64,000 nucleotides of DNA from Papaver somniferum (lineage: Eukaryota > Streptophyta > Magnoliopsida > Ranunculales > Papaveraceae), in assembly GCF_003573695.1 (NCBI RefSeq), contig NC_039361.1:91158149-91222148 (forward strand), given 5' to 3'. The notes below the pieces were generated by a model. It worked only from the letters and a program-made list of their open reading frames with translations. It was not told where the DNA came from and did not search any database. Below, in pieces: positions 11,380 through 22,969 of this stretch; within the stretch, counting starts at the first letter, position 1, and every line of letters begins with the position of its first letter. The translations under genes and the position numbers were made by a program.

Positions 11380-12530
11380 CATGGCCGACATGGCTTTTCC
11401 ACGTTTTAGGCGCGGCCAAAATTAGGGTTTGGCATAAACCGTGATGTTTGTCCTTGGGCCGGAAGTTGCCATGCGTTAGGTGGCTAACTTGTACGGCTAA
11501 GATTTGCATCTCAGAATGAAGGGTAGCAGTTGATTTTTGCAACCCTCCGTTTGGCAGCCAGTGACATGGTGGTAAGGCCGTCATGGCTTTGGCATGTACT
11601 AGGCACGACCAAAATTAGGGTTTTGGCATAAACCGTGATGTTTGGCCTTGGGCCGGAAGTTGCCATGCGTTAGGTGGCGAACTTGTACGGCCGAGATTTG
11701 CATCTCAGAAGGAAGGGTAGTCGTTGATTGTTGCAACCCTCCATTTGGCCGTCAGCGGCATGGTGGTAGGGCCGGCATGGCTTTGGCATGTTTTGGGCAC
11801 GACCAAAATTAGGGTTTTGGCATAAACCGTGATGTTTGGCCTTGGGACGGAAGTTGCCATGCGTTAGGTGGCGAACTTGTACGGCTGAGATTTGCATCTG
11901 AGAAGGAAGGGTAGTCGTTGATTGTTACAATTCTACGTTTGGCAGCCAACAACATGGTGGTAGGGCCGGCATGGCTTTGGCATGTTTTGGGCGCGACCAA
12001 AATTAGGATTTTGGCATAAACCGTGATGTTTGGCCTTGGACCGGAAGTTGCCATGCGTTAGGCGGCGAACTTGTACGGCTGAGATTTGTATCTCAAAAGG
12101 AATGGTGGCCGTTGATTGTTGCAACCCTCCGTTTGGCAGCCAGTGGCATGGTGATAGGGCCGGCATGGCTTTGGCATGTTTTGGGTGCGACCAAAATTAG
12201 GATTTTGGCATAAACCGTGATGTTTGGCCTTGGTCCGGAAGTTGCCATGCTTTAGGTGGCGAACTTGTACGGCTGAGATTTGCATCTCAGAAGGAAGGGT
12301 AGTTGTTGATTGTTGCAACCCTCCGTTTGGCAGCCAGCGGCATGGTGGTAGGACCGGCATGGCTTTGGAATGTTTTGGGCGTGACCAAAATTAGGGTTTT
12401 GGCATAAACCGTGATGTTTGGCCTTGGTCCGGAAGTTTCCAGGCGTTAGGTGGTACGACTAAGATTTGTATCTCAGGAGGAAGGGTGGCCGTTGATTGTT
12501 GCAACCCTTCTTTGGATGCCAGCGGAATGG
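11380..12530. repeat. 194-bp tandem repeat inside the solo LTR
   Basis: The anchor CATAAACCGTGATGTTTG recurs at 11433, 11627, 11821, 12015, 12209 and 12403, exactly 194 bp apart each time. Each unit also holds the blocks GCGACCAAAATTAGG and GATTGTTGCAACCCTCCG. Diverged copies extend toward 10600. Diverged copies also occur in the 3' LTR at about 62480-63560 and as one or two units in the 5' LTR near 55960-56240. Confidence 0.92.
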
Positions 12531-12539
12531 AGGCGTTGC

Positions 12540-13345
12540 CGGCATGGCTTTGGTGCGGAGGTGTGGTTGGCATAGCATGCCATTGGCACGGTGGTGCGGA
12601 GGTATGGTTGTCATAGCATGTCATTGGCACGGAGATGTGGCTTGCATGGCATGCCGTTGTCACGGTGGTGCGTCTGGCATGGTCGGCATGCCTTTGGCGC
12701 GGAGATGTGGCTGGCATGGTGGTGCGGTTGGCATTGTTGGCATGCCTTTGGCGTGGAGATGTGGCTGGCATGGCATGCCATTGGCACGATGGTGCGGCTG
12801 GCATGGTTGGCATGCCTTTGTCGCAGAGATGTGGCTGGCATGGCATGCCATTGGCATGGTGGTGCGGCTGGCATGGTCGGCATGCCTTTGACGCGGAGAT
12901 GTGGCTGGCATGGCATGCCATTGGCACGGTGGTGAGGTTGGCATGGTTGGCATGCCTTTGGCGCGGAGATGTGGCTGGCATGGCATGCCATTGGCATGGT
13001 GGTGCGGCTCGCATGGTTGGCATGCCTTTGGCGCGGAAATGTGGCTGACATGGCATGCCGTTGACACGGTGGTGCGGCTGGCATGGTCGGCATGCCTTTG
13101 GCGCGGAGATGTGGCTGGCATGGCATGCCGTTGGCACGGTGGTGCGGCTGGCATGGTCGGCATGCCTTTGGCGCGAAGATGTGGCTGGCATGGCATGTCA
13201 TTGGCACGGTGGTGCGGCTGGCATGGTCGGCATGCCTTTGGCGTGGAGATGTGGCTGGCATGGCATGTCATTGGCACGGTGGTGCGGCTGGCATGGTCGG
13301 CATGCCTTTGGCGCGGAGATGTGGCTGGCATGGCAAGCCATTGGC
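12540..13345. repeat. 70-bp tandem repeat (minisatellite) inside the solo LTR
   Basis: The anchor GGAGATGTGG (or a one-base variant) recurs at 12631, 12701, 12755, 12825, 12895, 12965, 13035, 13105, 13175, 13245 and 13315. Spacing is 70 bp except one 54-bp step. Units carry GGCATGCC palindromes. Since 70 is not a multiple of 3 and the units lack stops, several frames are open on both strands, giving His/Trp/Met-rich or Pro/His-rich open frames that should not be annotated. Confidence 0.95.
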
Positions 13346-13575
13346 ACGTTTGGCTAGTATGTGTGGCTGGCATGTGTAGAGATGATGCCAGTCAGTACCG
13401 AGGGCCTTGCCGTGGAACATGGCATATACATAAAAAAAGGTACCCCTGTAATTTTACGCAGACATGTTGAATGTTTCAATAAATGTGTCAGTGGCGACAT
13501 TATTACTCAAGTGTGACGTCACTATTTGACTAAGATTTTACGGTTTTAACCCTAAGCTAAAAAACACCATCAACA

Positions 13576-13580
13576 CCATG
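13576..13580. repeat. 5-bp target duplication CCATG, right copy
   Basis: Matches 9890-9894 and marks the end of the solo LTR; LINE ORF2 continues from 13581 in phase. Confidence 0.9.
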
Positions 13581-16500
13581 ATAACAATCCCGATTTTTTA
13601 ATAACCTTTATGTATGGTGCTCATGATGTTTTGGCTAACAACAATCAGTGGAAATATCTAATGAATATGAGTAGTTATGTTGATCTTCCTTGGGTTCTTT
13701 TTGGTGATTTAAATTTTACTATGTATGATGCCGAAACATATAGTCATGGTGCTCATTCTCATCAGTATACTCATGTCAGGGATTTTGTTCAGCATTTGGG
13801 TCTTATTGATTTGGGTTATTCAGGTTCGGATACCACTTGGTCTAACCATAGAACATGAAATGACCATGTTTCTGTCAGACTTGATAGAGCCTTAGTTAAC
13901 AATCTTTGGGTAAACAACTACACTCATGCTTATCTACAACATCTAGTTCCAATAACTTCTGATCATAGTCTCGTACTATTGCATACCATCCCAAACTCTA
14001 GTAGACATTCTCCTTTTAAGTTGTATAAATGTTGGTTTAGGTTTCCTTATTGCATTGATGCTATTAAGCAGAGTTGGCAACATCATTTTTTGGGTTCTCC
14101 TTCTTACCAATTCTCAAGTAAGCTGAAGTACACCAGATTTCTTCTTCAGCAGTGGAAAAAGTTTTCTTTTGGTAATATTAAAGCCTCAATTCACTCTATT
14201 CAGAATCAGCTTCAACACTCATATGATACAAATATGCCTTCTACTCATCCCCGGGTTGTGCATCTTAGTAATTATTTACAACATTGGTTAACTGTTCAAA
14301 AAGAATTTTTCATGCAGCAAGCTGGTGATAAATTTTTGGAGGCTGATAAGAATACTTCTTACTTTCATTCGGTGGCCAATTTTAATAAAAGAAGATCTAA
14401 CATCAATGCTACTCAAGGTCCTTTAGGTTTGTGGTATGATTCTAGAACTGAAATTGAACAAATCTTGCTGTCTCACTTTACTGCTATTTCGACTACTACA
14501 AAGCCTACTGCTAATTCTCAGATTCTGCAGCTTTTCAGTCCTTGTATTTCAGCTGATGAGAATAACACTCTTACTAGACTACCAGATGCTCAAGAAATTA
14601 AGGATGTGGTGTTTAGCATTAGACCATGGGCTTCTCCAGGAAATGATGGTTTCCAAGCAGGTTTTTATCAACAATGTTGGGATACAATAGGCACTTAGGT
14701 AATTTCTATGGTTAATCATTTCTTTACTCATAAACATATGCTCAAAGCTATTGATCATACTTACCAAGTTCAAAAATTCAATACCCACAAACACCAGCTG
14801 ATTACAGACCTATTATCCTTTGTAATGTGAGTTATAAAATCATTTCAAAAATTTTGGCAAATAGATTGAAGCCTTTTCTGTCAAAAATTATCTCACTAAC
14901 TCAAACTGCATAGGTTCAAGACAGACATATACAATATAATGTGATCATTGCACATGAACTAATTCATTCTGTGAAAACTAAAAATATCAATAAAACTCTT
15001 ATTGGTATGAAGTTAGATATGTAGAAAGCTTTCGACAGGGTAGAATGGTCTTTTTAGCTTTCCATCCTTCGTCAATTAGGTTTCAATTCAGATTGGATTG
15101 ATATGATAGAACAATGTATCTCAACTACTAATATCTCCCTGCTTATCAATGGTATCCCAAGTCATGCTTTTACACCTACTCGAGGTATTCGACAAGGTGA
15201 TCGTTTGTCACCTTACTTGTTTTTATTCATAATGGAAGCTTTTTCAAGATTTCTTCAGAATAATGTTGATGCTGGTCTTCTTCAATGTTTAAAAATAAAT
15301 AAGAATTGTCCCTCGATTAATCATCTGTTTTTTGCAGATGATTGTTTGCTTTTCTTACAGACAAATGCAACTCAGGTGAGACATCTTCAACAACTTATTC
15401 ACATTTTCAGTCAAGCTTCTGGCCAGGTTATCAACATGCAGAAATCTACTATTTTCTCTGATATTTTGAATATGAAACAAATGGGTCTTGGTGAGAAATA
15501 TTCGGGAATTCCTCTTCTTATGCATAGATCTCATCAAAAAAATGTCAAGGAATTTTGGATAACATGTCTGACAGACTGCAGGGTTGGCATAGTAAGATTG
15601 TTAATCAGGCTGGTAAAACAACTCAAGTTAATGCAGTCTTGAGCACTATGGGTATGTATCAGATGCAGCTGCTCAAATTGCCTGACAGTACTATTCAGCA
15701 AATGGATAAGATACAAAGGCAGTATTGGTCCAATAATTTCAGGAAAACAAGATCTCATTCTTTTATCAATTGGGACAAAGTCAGGTTACCTAAAAGGCTT
15801 GGCGGCTTAGGCCTTAAAAATTTGAGCAATTACAACTTGGCTTTTTTAGCTAAATTAGCCTAGCAGCTTATTCACAATCAGGATGAAATCTGGGCAAAAA
15901 TCTTAAAGGGTAAATACTTTCCTCATAATGATATTCAATTTTTCCCTCCACCAGATTCTACTAACTCTACTTGGATTTGGCAGAGTATTTGTCTTGGTCT
16001 TCAGATAATTATGAAATATGCTAAATGGCGAGTTGGAAATGGCTCTACTGTCAACATCTGGACCTTTAATTGGATTCCATCTATGTCAACTGCAATTCAA
16101 GAATGGGGTGATTTGAATCTGAGTAATTATCAGTGGGTATCTCAGTTGATTGATTCTGATTCAGCGCAGTGGAATATCCCTCTTTTGCGCCAATTGTTTA
16201 CTACTGATCAGGTGAATTCCATCCTTGCTATCCCCATTCAGTTAGCTCAACAAGACATTCTCGTCTGGCCTTACACTTCTGTTGGTGTTTTCACTACTTC
16301 TTCGGCTTATAAAATGCTTTCTGAAATGGATAACAACAACATTAGCTCAATACATATGTCCTCTCAGTTCTGGCTGAAGTTTTGGAAACTCAAAATGCCT
16401 CATAAATATCAACTTTTTCTTTGGAAAGCTATTCATAATGCTCTCCCAGTTAGAGATAGATTGTTTGGACATATGAATGGATCTGACAAGATTTGTGTTC

Positions 16501-17413
16501 TCTGTCATTCAAATCAAGTTGAAGATATTGATCATCTATTTCTTCTTTGCCCTTTTGCTCAAGCTATCTGGAAAAAGTTTTTTCCTCATTATTATTCTTC
16601 CATAATGCAGTTTTCAACAGTTCTCTCTTGGATTCAAAGTTGACAGCATTCAGATTCTCCTATCAACATTAATAGTACTGTCACAAGTGTTCATATTATA
16701 GTTTGCATAATGAATTTCCTTTGGAAACATAGATGTCGAACTGTTTTTGACAATATTACACCTAACCCTTATTCTGTTAGTTTTCAAGTTAGTTTTTATA
16801 TGAACCTTCATCACTTAGACACTGCATCTGATATTGTTCCTCATTCTATTAGAGTTAGATCTTCAGAACAAAGTATTTGGCATCCTCCTCCTCTGAATAT
16901 GTTGAAAATCAATATTAATGCTTCTTTCAATCCTCATGTTTTACTGGCTGGTATTGGTATAACAGTTAGAAATGATGCAGGAAAATATGTCGTGGGAAAA
17001 GGAACAGTAAAAAGAGATATTGATGTTCATCATGCAGAAAGTTGGGCTCTTTTAGAAGCAATGGAAATGGAAAAAGCTTATGGTTGGACAAAGGTTATTT
17101 TTGAAACTGATAATGTCAACATTAGTTCTTATATGCAGCAACATTCTAGTTTTCCTCCCTGGCAGAGTGTCCATATTCTTAAGAAATGTGTGAATATTTG
17201 TAACGTCAGTGATATGTGGTCTTGTGGTTTTGTTTATATAGTTTGTAATAAGGCAGCTGATGCTTTAGAAAAATTTGCTCGAAAACATTTTCTTTGTGGG
17301 GAATGGTGGTCTGTTCCGCCTGTTCTATTAGTTCATTACTTAGATCATGATGTAAGAAATGTTTATATATAATATAAGCTAGTTGTTTTGTTAAAAAAAA
17401 ACATTCTGGGATC

Positions 17414-17760
17414 ACACGATCTCACCTTTCTTAAAACAAATTGTATTAAATGATTTTATGGTACTACCTCCGTTTTTGGATCAAAAAAATATTATCATTT
17501 TTTCATTTTGACCGAAAACGGAAAAAATAATATATACCTGGTATTTTTAGGGGTGACTCAAAAATAATAATTGGGTGATCATTTTTATACCCATCCAATG
17601 AAGGTGGCTATAAGGTGTCTAAAATATACGAACTAACTATATTTCCCTTTATACTAACTTTATCATTTACATCAGCATTTCAAACCAAAACCAATTTTTC
17701 TCCTTCTCCATCTACCGATTATGGATCAAGATAAAAAATAAATTCCTTATTTTATTTTTA
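17414..17760. other. AT-rich flank with a Stowaway-like terminus
   Basis: Near 17461 the sequence TACTACCTCCGTTTTTGG resembles the terminal repeat of Stowaway/Mariner-type MITEs, which insert at TA. I could not find a matching opposite end nearby, so it would be a fragment. No gene is visible. Confidence 0.35.
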
Positions 17761-19110
17761 ACGAAATCATCGTCGTTAATCGGCCATACTAGAACTGAAT
17801 CATTGATTATTCTTCGGGCACGATATCTGACAGTTTAACTATCTGCCAAGCTCAAATGGTCCCAACAGGTTGCGGTTCTACCAATTTTTGAGTTTTTATT
17901 AATTCAGTTGAATGAATTGGTAAATATAATTTTAGCGGTTTTCTGTAACATCTACCGATTATTATTGTGTTCTTCATTCCTCAAGGATAAAGGTCTTAAT
18001 CGGATATTAGATACGCATCTACCGATTATGTTGGTATTTTGAGTTTTTGTACCCAAATTTAGACATAATCTGTAGATATGCCAAAGTAAAGTAGAAAAAT
18101 TTGAAGTTTTCTTAGTTTTGAAAAAAATTAAATTTGGGGCAACTATCACAGTCGGTAGATAATGAGCATTATGAAACTACCGATTGTGAAAGTAAGGAAA
18201 TTCGAGAATTTGTTAGAAAAATGGGGCTACTATCACAATAGGTAGATAATGAACACCACGAAACTACCGATTGTGCAAGTAGAGAAATTCGAAAGTTTCA
18301 ATAGTTTTGAAAAACAAAAATTGGGGGGAATTATCTCAGTCGGTAGATAATGAACATTATGAAACTACTTATTGTGCCTAATTTACATGTTTAGAGTGTC
18401 ATATACATATATTTTATAGCCATAATTCTTGCACATTACGTTTGTTTTCTATCTTATGTCTTATATCAGGTGAATTATCCAAAAATGAGCTACAAAGTGC
18501 TAAAAGACCAACGAAGCGAAGTGTTACTGATGAAGAGAGCCAAAGACTGAAATCAACTTATTCAAATCCGGGATTTTTCATGATCATATGGTAGAGAATT
18601 CAAATACGAAGTGAACGCAAAATGAATGAGGCTATTCTGAGTTCGGAAGAAGAAGTTACCGAATAAAGAGCGATACACAGAACAAACAATCGGTAGATAA
18701 TAGGGAACCCGAGACTACCCATTGTAGGAAGTTTCAGACACAGAAAAAGCACGTTTTAGAGGTCTTAGAACTCGAGCCTACCGATTATGGGCACTTTTGG
18801 GTACAGAAAACTTGAGTTTTGTGACACTACAATCGGGAGCAAGATGAGGAACCGATTATGGCAAGCCAAGAGAGACTTCTTGGACGCGTTTTAGACTTCT
18901 AATAGGAGGAAACTTGGTTCTAATGGGTTTCCTAACATCAAGAAACTTCTGATTATGAAAGTCAGGAAATTCGAAGTTTTATTAGTTTTGAAAAAACTTA
19001 ATTTGGCAACTATCACAGTCGGTGGATAAACACCACGAAATTACCAATTGTGCTTCTATTTTGGAACATAAGAGTATAATCAGCAGATGAAGTACTTCAT
19101 TATCAATCGA
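17700..19110. repeat. Cluster of degenerate ~90-bp repeats with a hairpin motif
   Basis: The motifs CGGTAGATAATG and ACTACCGATTGTG (or TCTACCGATTATG), which are nearly reverse complements, recur at about 17710, 17950, 18018, 18153/18177, 18239/18263, 18341, 18691, 18778, 18851, 19015 and 19099. In the best units (18110-18375 and 18985-19050) the order is an ATTAGTTTTGAAAAA block, TATCACAGTCGGTAGATAATG, a short spacer, then GAAACTACCGATTGTG, which could fold into a short stem. No ORF or known family is recognised. Confidence 0.65.
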
Positions 19111-20909
19111 TTATGGGATATTAGTGGCACTGAATGCATTCAATTGTCTTGAACCTTCAACAGGATGTTTCTCACCTTCTTCTTCATACTCATCCATTTT
19201 TGTTATTGATTTTAGGTACACCTAGTTTTCCTAAAGTTCTTCTTTTTCTCTAATACAGTCTCTATTTCTTTGTAAAAGTATAACTCCAACGATTTTTTAT
19301 TGCACTAATATAATCAAAATTAACTAACTAATTAATCAATATTAACACTAATTAAGCAAGAATAGGTTAGCCACTAGGAAAAATATATGAATAAGAGGTG
19401 TGTTGATATTACTTGTTAGTGACCTTACTTTTTTTTATTAGTCTCCCAAATTCTTTTCAAGGTCACTCCTAAAAATGCCTGGATAGTGTACCCTCGTGTA
19501 TCATTTTCTACTATTTTAAATAAATTTCATATTTCAAAAAATAATATTTTCTAATAACTTCTTGATGGGCGTACATATAGTTAAAATCTAATCAGGTATA
19601 AACTCCTCTAATGAGCGTTAATTAGCATTTTAATATCAAGACTATACGACTAAAGATACATTTTCACGATACATGATAAAAGGACAAGATTGAAAAATCA
19701 CATATAAATACTCATTAAAAACTATATAAAATTAGATTACAATAACTTGTTTCTTTTTCTACTTAAAAACAACTAAATTTGATTAATAAAAAAAAATCAA
19801 AGCAACCACAAGAAGTGGTAATCCTGAGAAATACAAAGAGAACAAAGTTACCAGGTACTAAACAAACTAATTAGTTTGACATTAAACACAAAGAAACAAA
19901 GCGTAAAACAAATACCAGCGAAAGCAAAAACATAACTTAAGAATGATTTAATAATGCATCCCAATTGTAAATAATCATACTCAAAGAGATGTTATCGAAA
20001 TTATTGGTACATATGGACCAATTGTATAACAAACACTTCATACGTTCACCAATTGACATAACTTTTTGTATTTTCCTTAAAATAGTCTTTTGTGGCGCTC
20101 GTTCCAAATTGGCCACCAACTTGAGAACAGAATCAAACTTCACAACTTGTTTTTTAAAGAGTTACCTTTCTTTGTCTTCTATTCGCAGATATTGGACCTG
20201 ACGTCTTTTTTAAATGCATATACTAACTTGAAATTGGTAAAGAAAAATTTTCATAGTTTTCGTGTCTCCATGTAGTGTAAGAAAAGATGGGTATTTGTCT
20301 CAGCAGGTATCTCACACAAAATGAAACCATTAAAAACAATTGAATATCTTATTGAATCAAAGTAGGAGTTGCATTATAATGACCAAGTGAAGAAGGAGAC
20401 ATCCTTGGGAATCCTTAGATTTCAAATACACTTACGAAGAAATCTGAGTACACCGTCATCTTCGTAAGCATTATAGAAAGATCTGACAGAAAGAAAATCA
20501 TCTCATTTATGAAGAAATCCGAGTACACCGCCATCTTCGTAAGCATTATAGGAAGATTTGACAGAAAGAAAATCATCTCCAAAGTTTTCTATCATCGGGT
20601 TGTTGATATTATGAAGAAACTCAATTGAAATTTCCATTTCACCGGACGTTGCTAATTGCTAAATCTGTTCTGAAATTTTGAAAAATAACTTCTCAGGAAA
20701 TTTGATTTAGACTTACTACCTAAAAGAGTCCAAGATAATTTAGAGGAAAATTCACACTAGAACAACCTAAGATCAAAGCATAAGAGTCTGCAATTTGAGT
20801 ATCACATAATTCCACTAATGCACTCTTTTTGAAATTGACCTTTGAACCAGAAACCATATCAAAAGAAATACGAATATTCTTCAAATTAATAATTTTCTCT
20901 TCATTGTCA
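19111..20909. other. AT-rich sequence, no gene recognised
   Basis: Apart from the 75-bp duplication at 20436-20585 I see no gene, repeat family or long conserved frame. Short opposing open frames at 19937-20275 lack motifs. Confidence 0.4.
20436..20585. repeat. Two-copy 75-bp tandem repeat
   Basis: The unit starting GAAGAAATCTGAGTACACCG at 20436 recurs at 20511 with few substitutions and ends with AAAGAAAATCATCTC in both copies. Confidence 0.85.
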
Positions 20910-21782
20910 ACTGGGCTGGGTACTTAGTTTAATTTATACTTCTAATATCTCATTCATCATTCTTCAAAAAATATGATATAGCTCATTCGTCTACCATCAA
21001 TGAGTATACTCCAAGATCCTTAACGGGGAAATAGAGGGATCTACATCCTCTGCAAAAATTTGGAGACGATCTACATCCTCTGCCAAGTAATTCTCTTCCT
21101 TGATATCCATCTCAGTAAAACACAGTTTCTCTATCAGAAAACTCACTAGTTCTAACAAAGAAGATAGAAAACCATTATCTGGCAGAAGTTAAATCACAAT
21201 GTCCACGCCAACAATTTTCAGCTTAATCAACAATGACATCCACCTTCTAATGCTACTGTCAAAATTAATCGCTCCAAACTTCTTTCTGCCCTTCTATCCG
21301 ACTTATGATTCTATCTGACAGAACCTTGTACTTGTCTTTACACACTTAGTTCCTTTGCTTCGTTGATATATAATCACTGTCAAAGCCTAGAAATAGTACC
21401 GAAAAATCCAAAAGAAAAAAAAGGATTAGAAATAAATAATCAACAATCAACATCAATGCTATGGTTAATAGATTTTATTCATGTCTGGTTATTTAATATT
21501 GTTTTTGATGGCTTAGGTTTAGTTAGTTGAAAATTTTGTGATGCTTTGATTTGGGAATTTTATTGGTTACACTTAATTGATAGGAAATAAACACATTCTC
21601 GACTCGCTTCATGGATTGTTAAGATTTTCGATTTTACATACACTTACATGAAAGACGAACACATTTGTTGGTGAAAATTAGCGCAAATTTGATGGTAGAC
21701 GAAGGAGCTATACCATATTTTCAGTTTGATTTCAGTAAGTGCATCAATTAGGAGTATAATTAAACTAGGTACCCAACCCAGT
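20910..21782. mobile_element. 0.87-kb inverted-repeat element, family unknown
   Basis: The left end ACTGGGCTGGGTACTTAGTT (20910) is nearly the reverse complement of the right end finishing at 21782 (ACTGGGTTGGGTACCTAGTT on the minus strand). Pairing continues inward to about 21000 and 21690 (GCTCATTCGTCTACCATCAA against TTGATGGTAGACGAAGGAGC). Arms are about 90 bp around a ~690-bp centre with no transposase ORF. A non-autonomous DNA transposon is the likely reading; target duplications are unclear. Confidence 0.55.
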
Positions 21783-22794
21783 CGGTAGTATAAAAGAAAT
21801 TAAGTGAATTATTGTACCTAACTCAACTAGGAGGGTATTTTGGTCCGAAACAAAAGTAAACAATTCGCCAAGTTTGACTGAGTCGTAAACGCACATGGTT
21901 GATACCTTTTAAACGAGTTCCCCTGTTTCTGTACCTTTACCTATAAAATAGGTAATATTCTTGAGCTTTGTTCAATTTATTTTCTACTTCATAAAGGGGA
22001 AACAACTGGGACAACTGGGGATGATCCAAATCTTGGACATGAGGTGGCACAATCTTAATGATTAAGAGGGGAATGATTTTAACATTGGGATTAGTAATGA
22101 GGTGAAGAGAGGAATGATTAAAGGTCCAGATTTATTATCTGGACAATAATAATCATCCCAAGTGTAGAGTTTTCATTTTATAAAGCGATAAAGACGTAGG
22201 TGATAAAGATGTAAGAAAATCAGATATGATGTTGCAGTTTGAAGCTGGGGGAGGGCCATCTCTAACTTTCAAAAAAATGTATGGTAGGACTCTCCTATCC
22301 TAATGGACTGAGATACCGGTCTGACTAATATCAACACAACTGGCATATACAAGGGGATCAGTGATCGATAAACCTAACTCTAGGTCAACACAACTGGCAT
22401 ATACAAGGGCACCAATGGTCGACTTTATTGAATTTATTCCGGTTGGTCTGATCTCAATTTTCATTTTTTTTGGTATCTCAATCATCTATTTCACCCTAGC
22501 AATGGTAACAACTTGAGTCGTGTGCCCCACCAAATCACTTAAGAAATAAAAACAGAAGGGATTAGGATTCAACGAGATATGGCGAAACTACCATGTTTTT
22601 TTTTAATTCTAACACCTGAGCTCTGTGATTTTATGAATAGACTCTTTAGACGTTTCCATCTAATCAGATTGGTTCCTCAACTCCTACAACCAAGATGTTC
22701 CCATCCACTTAGATTGGTTAGTGCCAACCTTAATAAGCATAAATTTTTAGGCTCAGGAGTTTATTTATTGCAACTAAAAGCTAACAAAAAGTTT
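21783..22794. other. Non-coding flank, probable remnant of a Gypsy LTR at its right end
   Basis: No gene is seen. The block TCAACACAACTGGCATATAC occurs twice (about 22330 and 22384), a small local duplication. The part next to 22795 lies directly downstream, on the minus strand, of an Athila/Tat-type polypurine tract, so it should begin that element's 3' LTR, but its far end cannot be fixed. Confidence 0.35.
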
Positions 22795-22810
22795 CTTCCC
22801 CACCCCCAAA
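22795..22810 (-). other. Polypurine tract of an Athila/Tat-like Gypsy element
   Basis: On the minus strand this reads TTTGGGGGTGGGGAAG, preceded by GGACAATGTTAGATTTAAG. That combination is the typical sequence just before the 3' LTR of plant Athila/Tat elements, and it sits downstream of a matching pol fragment on the same strand. Confidence 0.65.
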
Positions 22811-22969
22811 CTTAAATCTAACATTGTCCTCAATGTTTCTAATGAAAGAGCAATACCAAAAAGTAAAGTAACACGAGGAATCAGTAAAGAGAGAAGTCGG
22901 AAAGATAGTACCTGGGTGAAGAGAGAAATCAAAAACTAATATACAACATATAATCGCCTCGATGGTCAA

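Larger units (their letters stand above)
9895..13575 (-). mobile_element. Solo LTR (3.68 kb) of the same family as the Gypsy element at 55.3 kb
   Basis: On the minus strand the unit begins TGTTGATGGTG (at 13575) and ends CACCCTCAAACA (at 9895), so it has TG...CA ends and CCATG duplications on both sides. It matches both LTRs of the element at 55318-64000 at each end: the opening TTTTAGCTTAGGGTTAAAA block, and the closing block around TCTGGAACGGCCATTTCTT. There is no internal gag or pol, so it is an LTR left by recombination between the two LTRs of one element. Most of its length is two tandem arrays, a 70-bp and a 194-bp minisatellite. Its TATA box is at 10265-10272 (-). Long open frames inside it arise from the repeats and are not genes. 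Confidence 0.93.
9609..17372 (+). pseudogene. LINE ORF2: endonuclease, reverse transcriptase, zf-RVT, RNase H; split and decayed
   Basis: ORF2 makes the nicking endonuclease and reverse transcriptase for target-primed insertion. The ATG at 9609 starts MKIISWNCQGIGNP, the apurinic endonuclease N-terminus, with LSETK following. The frame breaks at the solo LTR (9895) and resumes in phase at 13581; the endonuclease C-terminal block WSNHR is near 13845. Reverse-transcriptase motifs are KAFDRVEW (near 15026), GIRQGDRLSPYLFLF (near 15184) and FADD (near 15335). A zf-RVT domain (FWKLKMPHKYQLFLWK, CVLCHS, DHLFLLCP) lies at 16370-16570. A C-terminal RNase H is at 16890-17300; its usual first catalytic Asp is Asn in ININASF. 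Stops are seen at 13856, 14696, 14911, 15022, 15055, 15861 and 16641, and there are frameshifts near 14760 and 15550. It is non-functional. Confidence 0.9.
7609..17413 (+). mobile_element. Full-length L1-type LINE with 15-bp target duplication, interrupted by a solo LTR
   Basis: The flanks carry the identical 15-mer AAACATTCTGGGATC at 7609-7623 and 17399-17413, and the 3' end has an A-run just before it. Between them lie a 5' UTR (7624-8350), ORF1 and ORF2 in the order normal for plant L1 elements. Subtracting the solo LTR at 9895-13575 and one copy of its 5-bp duplication leaves about 6.1 kb, the usual full length. The element is dead: ORF1 has two in-frame stops and a frameshift, and ORF2 has at least seven stops. 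Confidence 0.93.

Noticed and set aside
12540..13345. CRISPR array
   Set aside because: Plant DNA; units are contiguous 70-bp repeats without unique spacers and with no cas genes.
12391..13470. Long Pro/His- or Trp/Met-rich open frames (up to 266 codons) on both strands
   Set aside because: They are produced by the stop-free 70-bp tandem repeat of the solo LTR and exist in several frames at once.
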